In this document: positions 41,452-49,800 of the stretch, piece after piece
Layout of the letters: the number at the start of each line of letters is the position of its first letter
Numbering within the stretch: position 1 is the first letter of the stretch
Assembly (NCBI GenBank): GCA_964645935.1
Contig: CAZYAK010000004.1
Location: 1-52,659, forward strand
Direction: 5' to 3'
Length of the DNA: 52,659 nt
Source of the DNA: CAZYAK01 sp964645935
GTDB lineage: Bacteria > Patescibacteriota > Gracilibacteria > Peribacterales > Peribacteraceae
Position numbers and translations under genes: made by a program
Notes under the pieces: generated by a model
Seen by the model: the letters and a program-made list of their open reading frames with translations, nothing else
The model's database searches: none
Told to the model about the DNA's origin: nothing

Positions 41452-42057
41452 TTAGCGGCCGCTCACCGACTCCAAGCAATGCCGCTGGATCGTCTTCCAA
41501 TCGAAGGGGAACTTATGCGTCTCCACCGCGCGCACGAGGGCGGCGAAGCAGTTCCACTTGTTGGGGTTCTCGTAGAGGAAGGAGTTGCCGGTCTCCTGCA
41601 CGGGGTTGTAGTCGTCCAGAGACGCGTGCGGCATGGCCACCGGCACCACACCGGAGGCGAGGCAGGCCTTGAGCTCTGCGGTCGGGTGGTCCGTGCCGAG
41701 GAAGAGTGCGAGGTCCGAGGCAGCGAGCATCGTGGCGATGGCATCCTCCTTGTCCGGAACAATGTGGAAGCGGTGCGCCTGCTCCTTACTGAGCTTCGTG
41801 AAGAGCGCGCCGTAGCTCGGCGATCCCTTGCCAAGTACCAACACCTCCACCTGCAAACTGAGGATGCCGGGGAGCACGTCTTGAAGGAGCATGCCGCCAA
41901 GCTGATCCGTCATCCCGGCGGGTAGGCAGAGGATGGGGCGCTTGGGCTCCTTGGCCCAACCGATCTCCTGCTGGTACGCGGTCTTGGCGTGCACCTTCTG
42001 GTCCAGCGCGCCCACCGTGAGCTTCTTCTGGCCGGCCGTGTCGGACGCGTGGGACAT
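41452..42057 (-). CDS. Glycogen-synthase-like protein, C-terminal GT-B half only
   Basis: Predicted 201-residue protein. KTAYQQEIGW, the DQLGGMLLQDVLPGIL block, VEVLVLGKGSPSYG and SDLALFLGTDHPTAELKACL resemble the C-terminal, nucleotide-sugar-binding domain of GT5 glycogen/starch synthases, which normally have about 480 residues. The N-terminal acceptor domain is missing and the EPCGL motif reads DHPTAEL. It may be a sugar-nucleotide sensor or a partner of another protein rather than an enzyme. It carries the shared promoter block at 42088-42111 and a pyrimidine-rich leader. Confidence 0.7.
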   Translation of the reverse strand: MSHASDTAGQKKLTVGALDQKVHAKTAYQQEIGWAKEPKRPILCLPAGMTDQLGGMLLQDVLPGILSLQVEVLVLGKGSPSYGALFTKLSKEQAHRFHIVPDKEDAIATMLAASDLALFLGTDHPTAELKACLASGVVPVAMPHASLDDYNPVQETGNSFLYENPNKWNCFAALVRAVETHKFPFDWKTIQRHCLESVSGR

Positions 42058-42087
42058 CGGAGAACTGGGGAAGGGAGAAATCCCCTT

Positions 42088-42111
42088 ATTCTAGCGCAAA
42101 AGTGGACTTTC
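42088..42111 (-). promoter_or_regulatory. Shared 24-base promoter block (copy B)
   Basis: On the minus strand: AAAGTCCACTTT, then TGCGC, then the -10 hexamer TAGAAT. Twenty-one of 24 positions match the block at 51239-51262. It lies 30 bases before the ATG at 42057. Confidence 0.7.
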
Positions 42112-42209
42112 TTCCAGTCGCCCAGAGTTGACTCAGGTACAGGATATGATCCTGATATATTCGCCGCTCTGGCTTGTTCTAGCGCCTTTCCTGCCTCACT
42201 CTGGCTTCC

Positions 42210-43166
42210 ATGCGACCGCACCTCGTCTTGGTGGACGGACACCACCTCATGTACCGGGCGTTTTACGCCATTCCGAAGACGCTTAAGGCCTCCAACGGGG
42301 AGCTGAACAACGCCGTGTACGGCGTGGCGTCCATGCTCCTCTCCATGCTGAAGCTGGAGGAACCAGACGCCCTCCTGTTCGCCTTTGACGAGGGGGAGAA
42401 GACGTTCCGCCACCAGGAGAACGCTACATATAAGGAGGGCCGGGCCGAGACCCCAGATGAGTTCTACGAGCAGATCCCCCGGATTTTCTCCCTCATCGAC
42501 GCGTTTGGCATCGCGCGCGAGTCCGATCCCGGCTTCGAGGCCGATGACATCCTCTGCTCCTATGCCCAGGCGGGGGAGAAGGCTGGCATGCGAGTGACTA
42601 TTGTCACGGGCGATCGCGACGCGTTTCAGCTCGCTACCGAGCACGTGCGCGTCTCTATCCCGCACAAGGGGTACCAGCAGCCGGAGTACCTGGGACCCAA
42701 AGAGATCCTCGCGAAGTATGGCGTGCGCCCGGACCAGGTCGTCTCCTATAAGGGACTCTGCGGCGACGCGTCGGACAACCTTCCCGGCGTGAAGGGCATC
42801 GGCCCCAAGACCGCCGCCGACCTTCTTCAACGTTTTGAGACTCTGGAGGGTGTCTACGCGCACCTCTCCGACATCAAGGGCGCCACGCGCGACAAACTGG
42901 AGCGCGACCGAGAGTCCGCGTTCTTCTGCGAGCGCATGGCGCGCCTGGTTTGCGTCCCGAAGCTGCGCCCATGGGAAGAGCTCACATTGAAAAACCTCCC
43001 CGGCGATGCTGCCAAGGCGTTCCTCCTCTTCCTAGAATTCCATTCCCTTGGAGGACGTCTCCAGTCGATCATCAACTCGTCGTACGGCAAAGACCACTTT
43101 GTCGTATCCGCGACGCCGCCTGCGACCGCCAAGGGTCAGGAGACGGGGCAGCTGGCGTTGTTTTGA
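42210..43166 (+). CDS. 5'-3' exonuclease (Pol I N-terminal type), stand-alone
   Basis: Predicted 318-residue FEN-family nuclease. LVDGHHLMYRAFYA, FAFDEGEKTFRH, FEADDILCSYA, VTGDRDAFQL and GDASDNLPGVKGIGPKTA carry the metal-binding acids and the helix-hairpin-helix. Polymerase domains are absent, so primer removal is separate from gap filling here. The C-terminus QLALF matches the sliding-clamp-binding pattern QLxLF. The leader is CT-rich; TTGACT at 42128 and a palindrome CAGGATATGATCCTG (42140-42154) lie upstream. Confidence 0.9.
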   Translation: MRPHLVLVDGHHLMYRAFYAIPKTLKASNGELNNAVYGVASMLLSMLKLEEPDALLFAFDEGEKTFRHQENATYKEGRAETPDEFYEQIPRIFSLIDAFGIARESDPGFEADDILCSYAQAGEKAGMRVTIVTGDRDAFQLATEHVRVSIPHKGYQQPEYLGPKEILAKYGVRPDQVVSYKGLCGDASDNLPGVKGIGPKTAADLLQRFETLEGVYAHLSDIKGATRDKLERDRESAFFCERMARLVCVPKLRPWEELTLKNLPGDAAKAFLLFLEFHSLGGRLQSIINSSYGKDHFVVSATPPATAKGQETGQLALF

Positions 43167-43320
43167 TCCGCAAAGTCGCGCACAAAACGTGTTCACCCAT
43201 TTTCCAGGGTATTTTGCGGGCACGAATATATTGAAAGTTGCCTGTGTGTTGAGCAAAATCATGCGCAGTTTTTTTGATCGAGAAGCCCAGAATCGAACAC
43301 GAAAGATGCTCAGTGGGCCC

Positions 43321-43350
43321 TTGCGGCTCTCAAACAAGCGCGATTAGACT
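43321..43350 (+). promoter_or_regulatory. Likely ftsA promoter
   Basis: TTGCGG (43321-43326), an 18-base spacer, TAGACT (43345-43350). The transcript would have a leader of about 60 bases, pyrimidine-rich near the ATG. The 250-base gap between the exonuclease and ftsA also holds a T7 run near 43266 and a 28-codon frame at 43261 without support. Confidence 0.6.
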
Positions 43351-43418
43351 AACCTCCGTTTTCCCCGCAGCTTTCGTTCGTGTTCGGAAGCTCGGTCCCT
43401 GTCCTTCCTTTCCGTCAC

Positions 43419-44657
43419 ATGCCTAAGGAACGCGTCGTAGCCAGCCTTGATATTGGGAGCGCAAAGATCCGCACCGTCATCGCCGTCGTGGATGGCGCCC
43501 AGGACGACCATCGCACGCCCAACGTCATCGGCGTGGGACTCTCGCCGTCCCTCGGCATGCGCAAGGGCCACGTCATCGACGTGGAGGAACTCATTCACAA
43601 CATCATCTCCTCCCTTGAGGACGCCGAGCGTATGGCGGGTGTGCCGGTCAATCATGTCTTCGTGGGCATGAGCGGCTCGCACATCGAGGCGTTCGATAGC
43701 CGCGGCGTCATCGCCATCTCGGGCTCCGAGATCACGGTGGAGGATATCGGCCGCGTGCTCGACGCCGCCCAGGCCGTGAGCATCCCCCAGAACCGTCGCA
43801 TTTTGCATATCGAACCGAAGGCGTATGCGGTTGATGAGCAGCGCGGTATCAAAAATCCTCTCGGTATGACGGGCATCCGCCTGGAAGTGGAGGCGCACAT
43901 CATCACCGGCCACGTCCAGCATGTGAAGAACCTCGAGAAGTGCATCGACCAGGCGGGCGTGGACATCGATGCACTCGTGCCCGCTACCATCGCCGTCGCG
44001 GAGTCTACCCTTACCAAGCGCCAGAAAGAGCTCGGCGTGGTGGTCATCGACATCGGTGCTGGCTGCACCTCCATGTCCGTCTACGAGGAGGGGACCATCC
44101 TGCACTCGGTCTCCCTGCCCGTCGCCGGCGAGAGCGTCACCTCCGACGTCGCCATCGGCCTGCGCACCTCCATCGACACCGCGGAGAAGATCAAGATTGA
44201 GTTCGGCTCCGTGCTCCCGGCCGAGACCGGTGACCGCGAGATGATCGACCTTTCACAGGTGAGCAAGGTGGACACGCAGACCGTCTCCAAGAAATACATG
44301 GCCGAGATCATGCAGGCTCGCTACCAAGAGATCTTCACGCTCATCAAGGCGGAGCTCGAGCGCCTCGGTCGCAGCGGCATGCTGCCCGCGGGCGCGGTGC
44401 TCACCGGCGGTGCGGTCAAGGCGCCCGGCGTCCTGGACCTCGCGCGCGATGTGCTCGGATTGCCGGTGCAGATGGGCTTTCCGGTGGAGATCGGCGGCGT
44501 CATCGAGAAAGTGGACGATCCCGCCTACGCCACCGCGCTCGGCACCCTTATCTGGGGCATCCGCGAGGACGAGCATGGCATGCGCGGCGGCAACCCCTTC
44601 CAGATGAAGCGGGCCGCCAAGCAACTCACCGGCTGGTTTAAATCGTTGTTTCCCTAA
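43419..44657 (+). CDS. ftsA: Cell division protein FtsA
   Basis: Predicted 412-residue actin-fold ATPase that tethers FtsZ to the membrane. ASLDIGSAKIRTVIA, GVDIDALVPATIAVAESTLT, VVVIDIGAGCTSMSVYEEG and VLTGGAVKAPGVLDLARDVL are the ATPase motifs. The C-terminal KRAAKQLTGWFKSLFP is the amphipathic membrane-binding helix. The start at 43419 (MPKERVV) matches family length; a longer frame from 43380 exists. The leader is pyrimidine-rich (CCTTCCTTTCCGTCAC). ftsZ follows at 146 bases, separated by repeats. Confidence 0.95.
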   Translation: MPKERVVASLDIGSAKIRTVIAVVDGAQDDHRTPNVIGVGLSPSLGMRKGHVIDVEELIHNIISSLEDAERMAGVPVNHVFVGMSGSHIEAFDSRGVIAISGSEITVEDIGRVLDAAQAVSIPQNRRILHIEPKAYAVDEQRGIKNPLGMTGIRLEVEAHIITGHVQHVKNLEKCIDQAGVDIDALVPATIAVAESTLTKRQKELGVVVIDIGAGCTSMSVYEEGTILHSVSLPVAGESVTSDVAIGLRTSIDTAEKIKIEFGSVLPAETGDREMIDLSQVSKVDTQTVSKKYMAEIMQARYQEIFTLIKAELERLGRSGMLPAGAVLTGGAVKAPGVLDLARDVLGLPVQMGFPVEIGGVIEKVDDPAYATALGTLIWGIREDEHGMRGGNPFQMKRAAKQLTGWFKSLFP

Positions 44658-44717
44658 ACGTTCAGTGACGAGTGGGCGAGTGATCAGTGCACTATCACCC
44701 CCCACACGATCGCTCAT

Positions 44718-44786
44718 CACTCCGCCACTCGCACACTCGCACACTCGACCACTCCGCCACTCCGCCACTCCTCACTCGTCACTCCG
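44718..44786. repeat. Degenerate tandem repeat in the ftsA-ftsZ spacer
   Basis: Nine units of 7 or 8 bases, each beginning CACTC (CACTCCGC, CACTCGCA and variants). Just upstream (44664-44690), GTGACGAGTGGGCGAGTGAT is roughly the inverse complement of the same units, so the spacer can fold back. ftsZ begins 17 bases further on. Confidence 0.8.
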
Positions 44787-44803
44787 TACTTCCCCTCCAT
44801 CTC

Positions 44804-46048
44804 ATGTCCGACACGTTCCGCTCCATCTTCTCCGGCTCCAAGGGCTCGAGTGCTCGCCCCCCGCAGGACGATCAGTCGTCCGCGCGCGAGGTGCGCCCCG
44901 ACATGCTTCCCGGCGCGGTGATCCGCGTATTGGGAGCAGGCGGAGCCGGTAACAACGCCATCGGCCGCATGATCCAGGAGAAGCTCGGCGGCGTGGAGTT
45001 TATTGCCGTGAACACCGACGCGCAGGCGCTGTTCCACAGCCCCGCCGGCAAGAAGATCACCATCGGCCGCGGCACCACGCGGGGACTTGGCGCCGGCGCC
45101 AACCCGGACATCGGCAAGAAGTCCGCGGAGGAGGCGCTGGAGGAGATCAAGGCCGCGCTCGAGGGCACGGACATGCTCTTCATCACTGGAGGCCTTGGCG
45201 GTGGCACAGGCTCGGGGAGCCTGCCGGTCATTGCGGAGGCTGCCCGCAGCATGGGCATCCTCACGGTGGCTGTCGTGACCAAGCCGTTCAGCTTTGAGGG
45301 CTTCAAGCGCAAGAAGCACGCGGAGGAGGCGCTGGAGGCGCTCAAGGGCAAAGTCGACACGCTCATCACCATCCCGAACGACAAGATCCTCAGCCTCATC
45401 GACAAGACCACCCCCCTCACCGAGGCGTTCCAGGTCATCGACGAGGTGCTGAAGCACGCCATTGAGGGCATCTCCAGCCTCATCACCATCCATGGTCTCA
45501 TCAACGTCGACTTCGCCGACGTGAAGACCATCATGCAAGACGCCGGCACGGCCCTCATGGGTATCGGCTACGGCACGGGCGACTCCCGCGCCGCCGAGGC
45601 CGCGCGCGCGGCCATCGACAGCCCGCTTCTGGAGACCTCCATTCACGGCGCCCAGGGCATCCTGCTCAACATCACGGGCGGCACGGACCTCTCGATGTTT
45701 GAGGTCGACGAGGCCGCGCGCATCGTCACCGAGGCCGCCGCGCCCGAGGCCAATATCATCTTCGGCGCCGTCATCGACGATGCGTTCACGGGCCAGGTGA
45801 AGTGCACCGTCATCGCCACCGGCTTCTCCGAGGAGAAGCTCGCCCAGATGTCCATGGCGTCCCCCGCGCAGCGCATCGTGCAGAGCAACTTTGGCTCGCG
45901 CCCCGGCAACGCCATCGCCGCCACCCCCAACCGCCAGGATTCCCGCATGATGGGCGCCCAGGAGCCGTCGGCCAAGTCCACGGCCATGGACCTCAATATG
46001 GAGGAGCTGGAGGTGCCCGCGTTCATGCGCAAGCCCCTCAGCAAGTAA
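44804..46048 (+). CDS. ftsZ: Cell division protein FtsZ
   Basis: Predicted 414-residue tubulin-like GTPase that forms the division ring. VLGAGGAGNNAIGRM, the tubulin signature near 129-139 (GGLGGGTGSGS, where GGGTGTG is usual), the T7 loop NVDFADV, and a conserved C-terminal peptide ELEVPAFMRKP that should bind FtsA. The N-terminal extension of about 35 residues is Ser-rich. The leader (TACTTCCCCTCCATCTC) is pyrimidine-rich with no Shine-Dalgarno. Confidence 0.96.
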   Translation: MSDTFRSIFSGSKGSSARPPQDDQSSAREVRPDMLPGAVIRVLGAGGAGNNAIGRMIQEKLGGVEFIAVNTDAQALFHSPAGKKITIGRGTTRGLGAGANPDIGKKSAEEALEEIKAALEGTDMLFITGGLGGGTGSGSLPVIAEAARSMGILTVAVVTKPFSFEGFKRKKHAEEALEALKGKVDTLITIPNDKILSLIDKTTPLTEAFQVIDEVLKHAIEGISSLITIHGLINVDFADVKTIMQDAGTALMGIGYGTGDSRAAEAARAAIDSPLLETSIHGAQGILLNITGGTDLSMFEVDEAARIVTEAAAPEANIIFGAVIDDAFTGQVKCTVIATGFSEEKLAQMSMASPAQRIVQSNFGSRPGNAIAATPNRQDSRMMGAQEPSAKSTAMDLNMEELEVPAFMRKPLSK

Positions 46049-46069
46049 GCCAGCCATCCACGCACGGAC

Positions 46070-46093
46070 AATCGGGGCTTCGGCCCCGATTTT
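46070..46093 (+). terminator. Rho-independent terminator after ftsZ
   Basis: AATCGGGGC and GCCCCGATT flank the loop TTCG, with T run. Ends the ftsA-ftsZ region; may work on both strands. Confidence 0.92.
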
Positions 46094-46100
46094 CGTATGC

Positions 46101-46195
46101 GTCCTTCGATACGCGCCGCCGTGTCATGCTGAGTAACCCGAACAGCAGTTCGGGCGTATCGAAGCACGGAGCGTGTCGCTCCTCAGGATGACACG
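46101..46195. repeat. REP-like inverted repeat (copy 4)
   Basis: A complete unit in reverse orientation (46121-46167: GTGTCATGCTGAGTAACCCG ... CGTATCGAAGCAC) is flanked by CCTTCGATACGCG on the left and CTCAGGATGACACGG on the right. It carries the same internal hairpin as the copy at 21045. Lies between the ftsZ terminator and dut. Confidence 0.82.
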
Positions 46196-46213
46196 GGTGA
46201 CCTCAGGATGCCC

Positions 46214-46651
46214 TCAGGCGTGCGTACCCGTGCTCCCGAAGCCTCCGCGGTCTGCGGCGCCGTGGGTGGCCACCTCGGCCCACTCTGCGCGATCTACACG
46301 CACGAAGAGCCCCTGGGCGATGCGCTCGCCGCGCTCCACGGTGACGGGCCCGTCCGTGATGTTTTTCACCTGCACGAGGATCTCGTCTTTCGGCCCGCAG
46401 TAGTCCTGGTCGATGACGCCTACCGAGTGCGGGCAAATGAGGCCCTTCTTCCGGGGCAGTGAGGAGCGGGGGATGATGAGCAGCGCGTAGCCCTCCGGCA
46501 CCTTGACGGTGATGTTGCCCGGCACGAGCGCGATCTCGCCCGGGGGGATGAGGGTGGTCTCGCGCGTCACGATGTCGAAGCCCACCGCGCCCGGGGAGGC
46601 GTAGCTTGGTAAGGGTAATGAAGGATCAATTCGTCGGATATTCACACGCAT
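46214..46651 (-). CDS. dut: dUTP diphosphatase
   Basis: Predicted 145-residue trimeric dUTPase that removes dUTP and yields dUMP. The five motifs are visible: GAVGFDIV, PRSSLPRKKGL, GVIDQDYCG, ERGERIAQGLF, and the C-terminal RGGFGSTGTHA arm. A TACAAT hexamer about 35 bases before the ATG and a CT/CC-rich leader precede it. Confidence 0.94.
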   Translation of the reverse strand: MRVNIRRIDPSLPLPSYASPGAVGFDIVTRETTLIPPGEIALVPGNITVKVPEGYALLIIPRSSLPRKKGLICPHSVGVIDQDYCGPKDEILVQVKNITDGPVTVERGERIAQGLFVRVDRAEWAEVATHGAADRGGFGSTGTHA

Positions 46652-46703
46652 AGAGGCGGGGCCTGCCGGACGAAGCAGAAGGGAATTGTACCGTGATTGA
46701 ACG

Positions 46704-46752
46704 ATGCCCGCCTTCGCCGCGGGCTATGACGGGCGGCCTTCTGCGAAGGCCG
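46704..46752. repeat. Hairpin-rich intergenic repeat
   Basis: GCCCGCCTTCGCCGCGGGC and GGCCTTCTGCGAAGGCC form two adjacent small hairpins in the 185-base gap between dut and the 1277-residue gene. No gene is seen in that gap. Confidence 0.55.
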
Positions 46753-46836
46753 GAGGGGGAGCGTGGGATCAATGCGGGTGATGGTGACGCGCATGCGGGC
46801 ATCCTGCCGCATGCAGGCGCTTCGCGGTAGGCGGGT

Positions 46837-49800
46837 TTAGTGATGCGCCCCGGCCGGTGCACGGCCATGCCCGTTCCTCGCCGGACCGGTGGGGTTCTGC
46901 CCGGCCTCAGCGGCACCCGGAGGCAGCTGATTGTTGATGAGGATCAATTCCTTCAGCACGAGGGGCATAGTCTCCATGGTGGCCGTCTTTACCGGCACGC
47001 TGATCAGGCCACGCTTGAGCATCGCGGAGAGGATGATGGGGCTCTCGCCAGTTTCAGGGTCCTTGTACACCGTGCACTTGTACTTCGTGACCTGCGGGTT
47101 CCCTTGCACCCAGGAGGAGTACGCGACGTTGTCCATCTTCGCGCGTGTAGCCTTGCGGAAATTTCGGAGCACCGAGACGTTCAAACGGCCGGCCATCACC
47201 TCATCCTCTATGCGCTTGTCTTGCACCACGAGCTTTTCCATGAACATCTTGCCCTTCTGTCCGGTCTTAAAGGCGCCTTCGGAGGCCGTCTCCAGGAGCG
47301 CGAAGAAGTAGTTGGAGCTGCCGAGCGAAAGCTCGGCCTCCGGCTGGCTGGGGTTCACGTAGTCATCATCCAGGTCCTTGGCTTTGAACGTGTTGTCGAA
47401 ATTCTCCAGGAACTCACGGTACTCCCGGAACTCCGGCGGATTGTCGTCGAAGATGTTCACGCTCACCTCGTGGCCGTGGGACATCACCTTCACGGTCTGG
47501 GAGGCCAGTACTTCGCTGACCTGCTTGTGGAGGAGGTTCTTCTGCCAAGGCTCCAGTTTGTCGCGCGACGGTAGGCCGCTGAGGGCGATAAGACGTCGCT
47601 CCACCGCGGAGACGATGCTGGCGAAGTTCCCTGCTCGCTCAAAGGGGACGCCTCCATTCTGGAAGCGAGCGATGGGGTGGCGGTCGAGCTTGAAGAATTT
47701 GTGGATCATGCCGTACTCCAGACCGCTGGTGCCTAGCTTGTCGGTGAGCTTCTTCGGGAAGAACTTCTTGGCGTTGGGGTTGTCCCGGATGTGATTGAGG
47801 ATGGTCACCGAGGCCCAGATGGGGGAGTTCGGGTATTTACCCTTCTCAGCGATGCGCTCGAGGATGCCGTACGTGGCCCAGTAGTTGTTGCGCTCGAGCT
47901 CGTCTTGCATCACGTCGATCATCGGGGGGATGTCCGAATAGTTGTTGACGCGGCTCTTGCCACGCTCGGCCTCGCTCTTCTCACCCGAGCTCTGCTTCTG
48001 CTCGAGGTCGCGGAGGTATTCCTGCACGCGCTTGTCGGTCCAGTTGGCGGGGAGGTTGACACCCACCTTGAGCGGAATGCCAAAGACCACACGGTTCTTG
48101 ATGTCGAAGTCGTACAGCCATGCCTTGGACGCCATGTACTCCAGCGTGCCGCGGAAGTGGTTGGGATCCTCCTTGTGCTGGTCTAGGAGGCTGTGATGCC
48201 CGTGGCCGCCCACAACGTGGTCGAAGTCCGCGAGGTCGTGCTCCAAGTGCTTCTTGAAGTTGTCCTTGGTCTCGTCGTTCTTGTGGTCGAGCTCCATTTC
48301 CAGTGTGATCTTGGCACGATCGCTCATGGGCAGACCGTCCACCAGGTCGCCCAGGTGTTTGGACAGCTTGCTCTCCTTCAGCTGGTACCACTGTGCCCAG
48401 GCCTTCTTGTACGAGTCGTACACGTTGCCGATGGCGCCGATCCACTGGTTGATGCTGTAGACCTCCAGGAACGGCTCCGACAGGCTGCCTTGCTTGTCCT
48501 TCGCGTCTTTCTTCTTGTCCAGCTCGTCCAGGTAATCACCCATTTTCTGCAGCTGCTCGTCCCATTGCGTCACCTGCTGCTTAATGTCCTTGAGCGCATC
48601 ATTGGCGTGCTTGCGGCGCTCGGAGACCGGCAGCGAGGCGACGGTCGCCAGTGCCTCGAAAGATTCGGGACCGGCAAACCTCCGCATCACCGAGAGGAAC
48701 TCGCCTTCGCTTACCTTGCCGCGGGCCCAGTCTTCTGTGACCTGCGCGCAGCGTTGCCAGTCTGCGTTCATGGAGAGCGCGTGGGACAGGTCCGCGGAGT
48801 GCATGGTGAGCTCGGAGATGAGCCCGCGGGCCACTGCGGGTGGGGCGATGTCGTTGATGATCGCGGGTGCGTTGGCGAGCCGGTTGGAGATCGTCTTCAT
48901 TTGCACGGCCTGCTCGCCCACGGTGTGCTGCAGCTGGTGGCCGTTGATGTTGCTCCCCAGGGTCACCGTCTCGCCTTCCTCACCACCATGGTCGCCTCCG
49001 CCGTGGGATGCACGGATACCCCCGTCCACGCCCTCGTCGTCCTGCTCTTGGGGGGTGTCGAGGGGGGCGTCCGCACCCGAGAGGTGCGCATCCACCTGTG
49101 CTCGAGTGAAGGGGGGGAGAATCTCGGTCTTGGGGTCCAGCAAGACGAACAGGCACACCTCGTCCAAGTGCGTGTAGGTCTTGCCTTCGCGGACGGGGCG
49201 TGCGCGGTAGTCGGCGTGGCGGTTGATGAGCTCCTCCAGCAGCGCCGGGCGGTCGGCGCCGTACAGGCGGTACCACTCGTGGACCTGGTGCCCGGGGGGG
49301 GCGTTCTTGGGGGTGAGAGCGAGGCCGTCGAGCATCGCGTTGAAGCGCTCGCGGTTTTGGTGCATCTCCCGGGCGGAGCGAAGCTCCTTGGCCACTGACG
49401 CCTGGAAGTGCAGCAGGTACGCGCGCTCCAGGTGCGACAGGAGCTTCAGCTCAGCTTTGCTGGTGAAGGCATTGGGGTCGGCGTGCAGGCGCCACCGGCC
49501 GAAGCGCGCGATGAGCCGTACGAGGAGCTTCTGCTCGTTCTCTTTGCAGCCGTCGTACTCCTCGTCCATCGTCTCGTCGCGGCGCAGGTCCTCCAGGAAG
49601 TAGGCGAACTCGGCCATTTGGGTAATGAGCTCGCCGTTGCCCGGGAGCTTGAGCTCCTCGAGCATCGCCCGCTCGAAACTGGCCAGTAGGGGGCCCTCCT
49701 GCAAGGCGGGGCGCTTGTCTAGGAGCGCGAAGGCCGCGCGCTCGCGCTTGTCGGTCTTTGGGGTGGATGCGTCGATGGACGCAGCGGCGGTTTCGAAGCG

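Noticed and set aside
43261..43347. 28-codon frame upstream of ftsA
   Set aside because: No promoter at the usual spacing, no coding bias, and it overlaps the predicted ftsA -35 and -10 boxes.
44718..44786. CRISPR array in the ftsA-ftsZ spacer
   Set aside because: The units are 7 to 8 bases, contiguous and without spacers; no cas genes are nearby.
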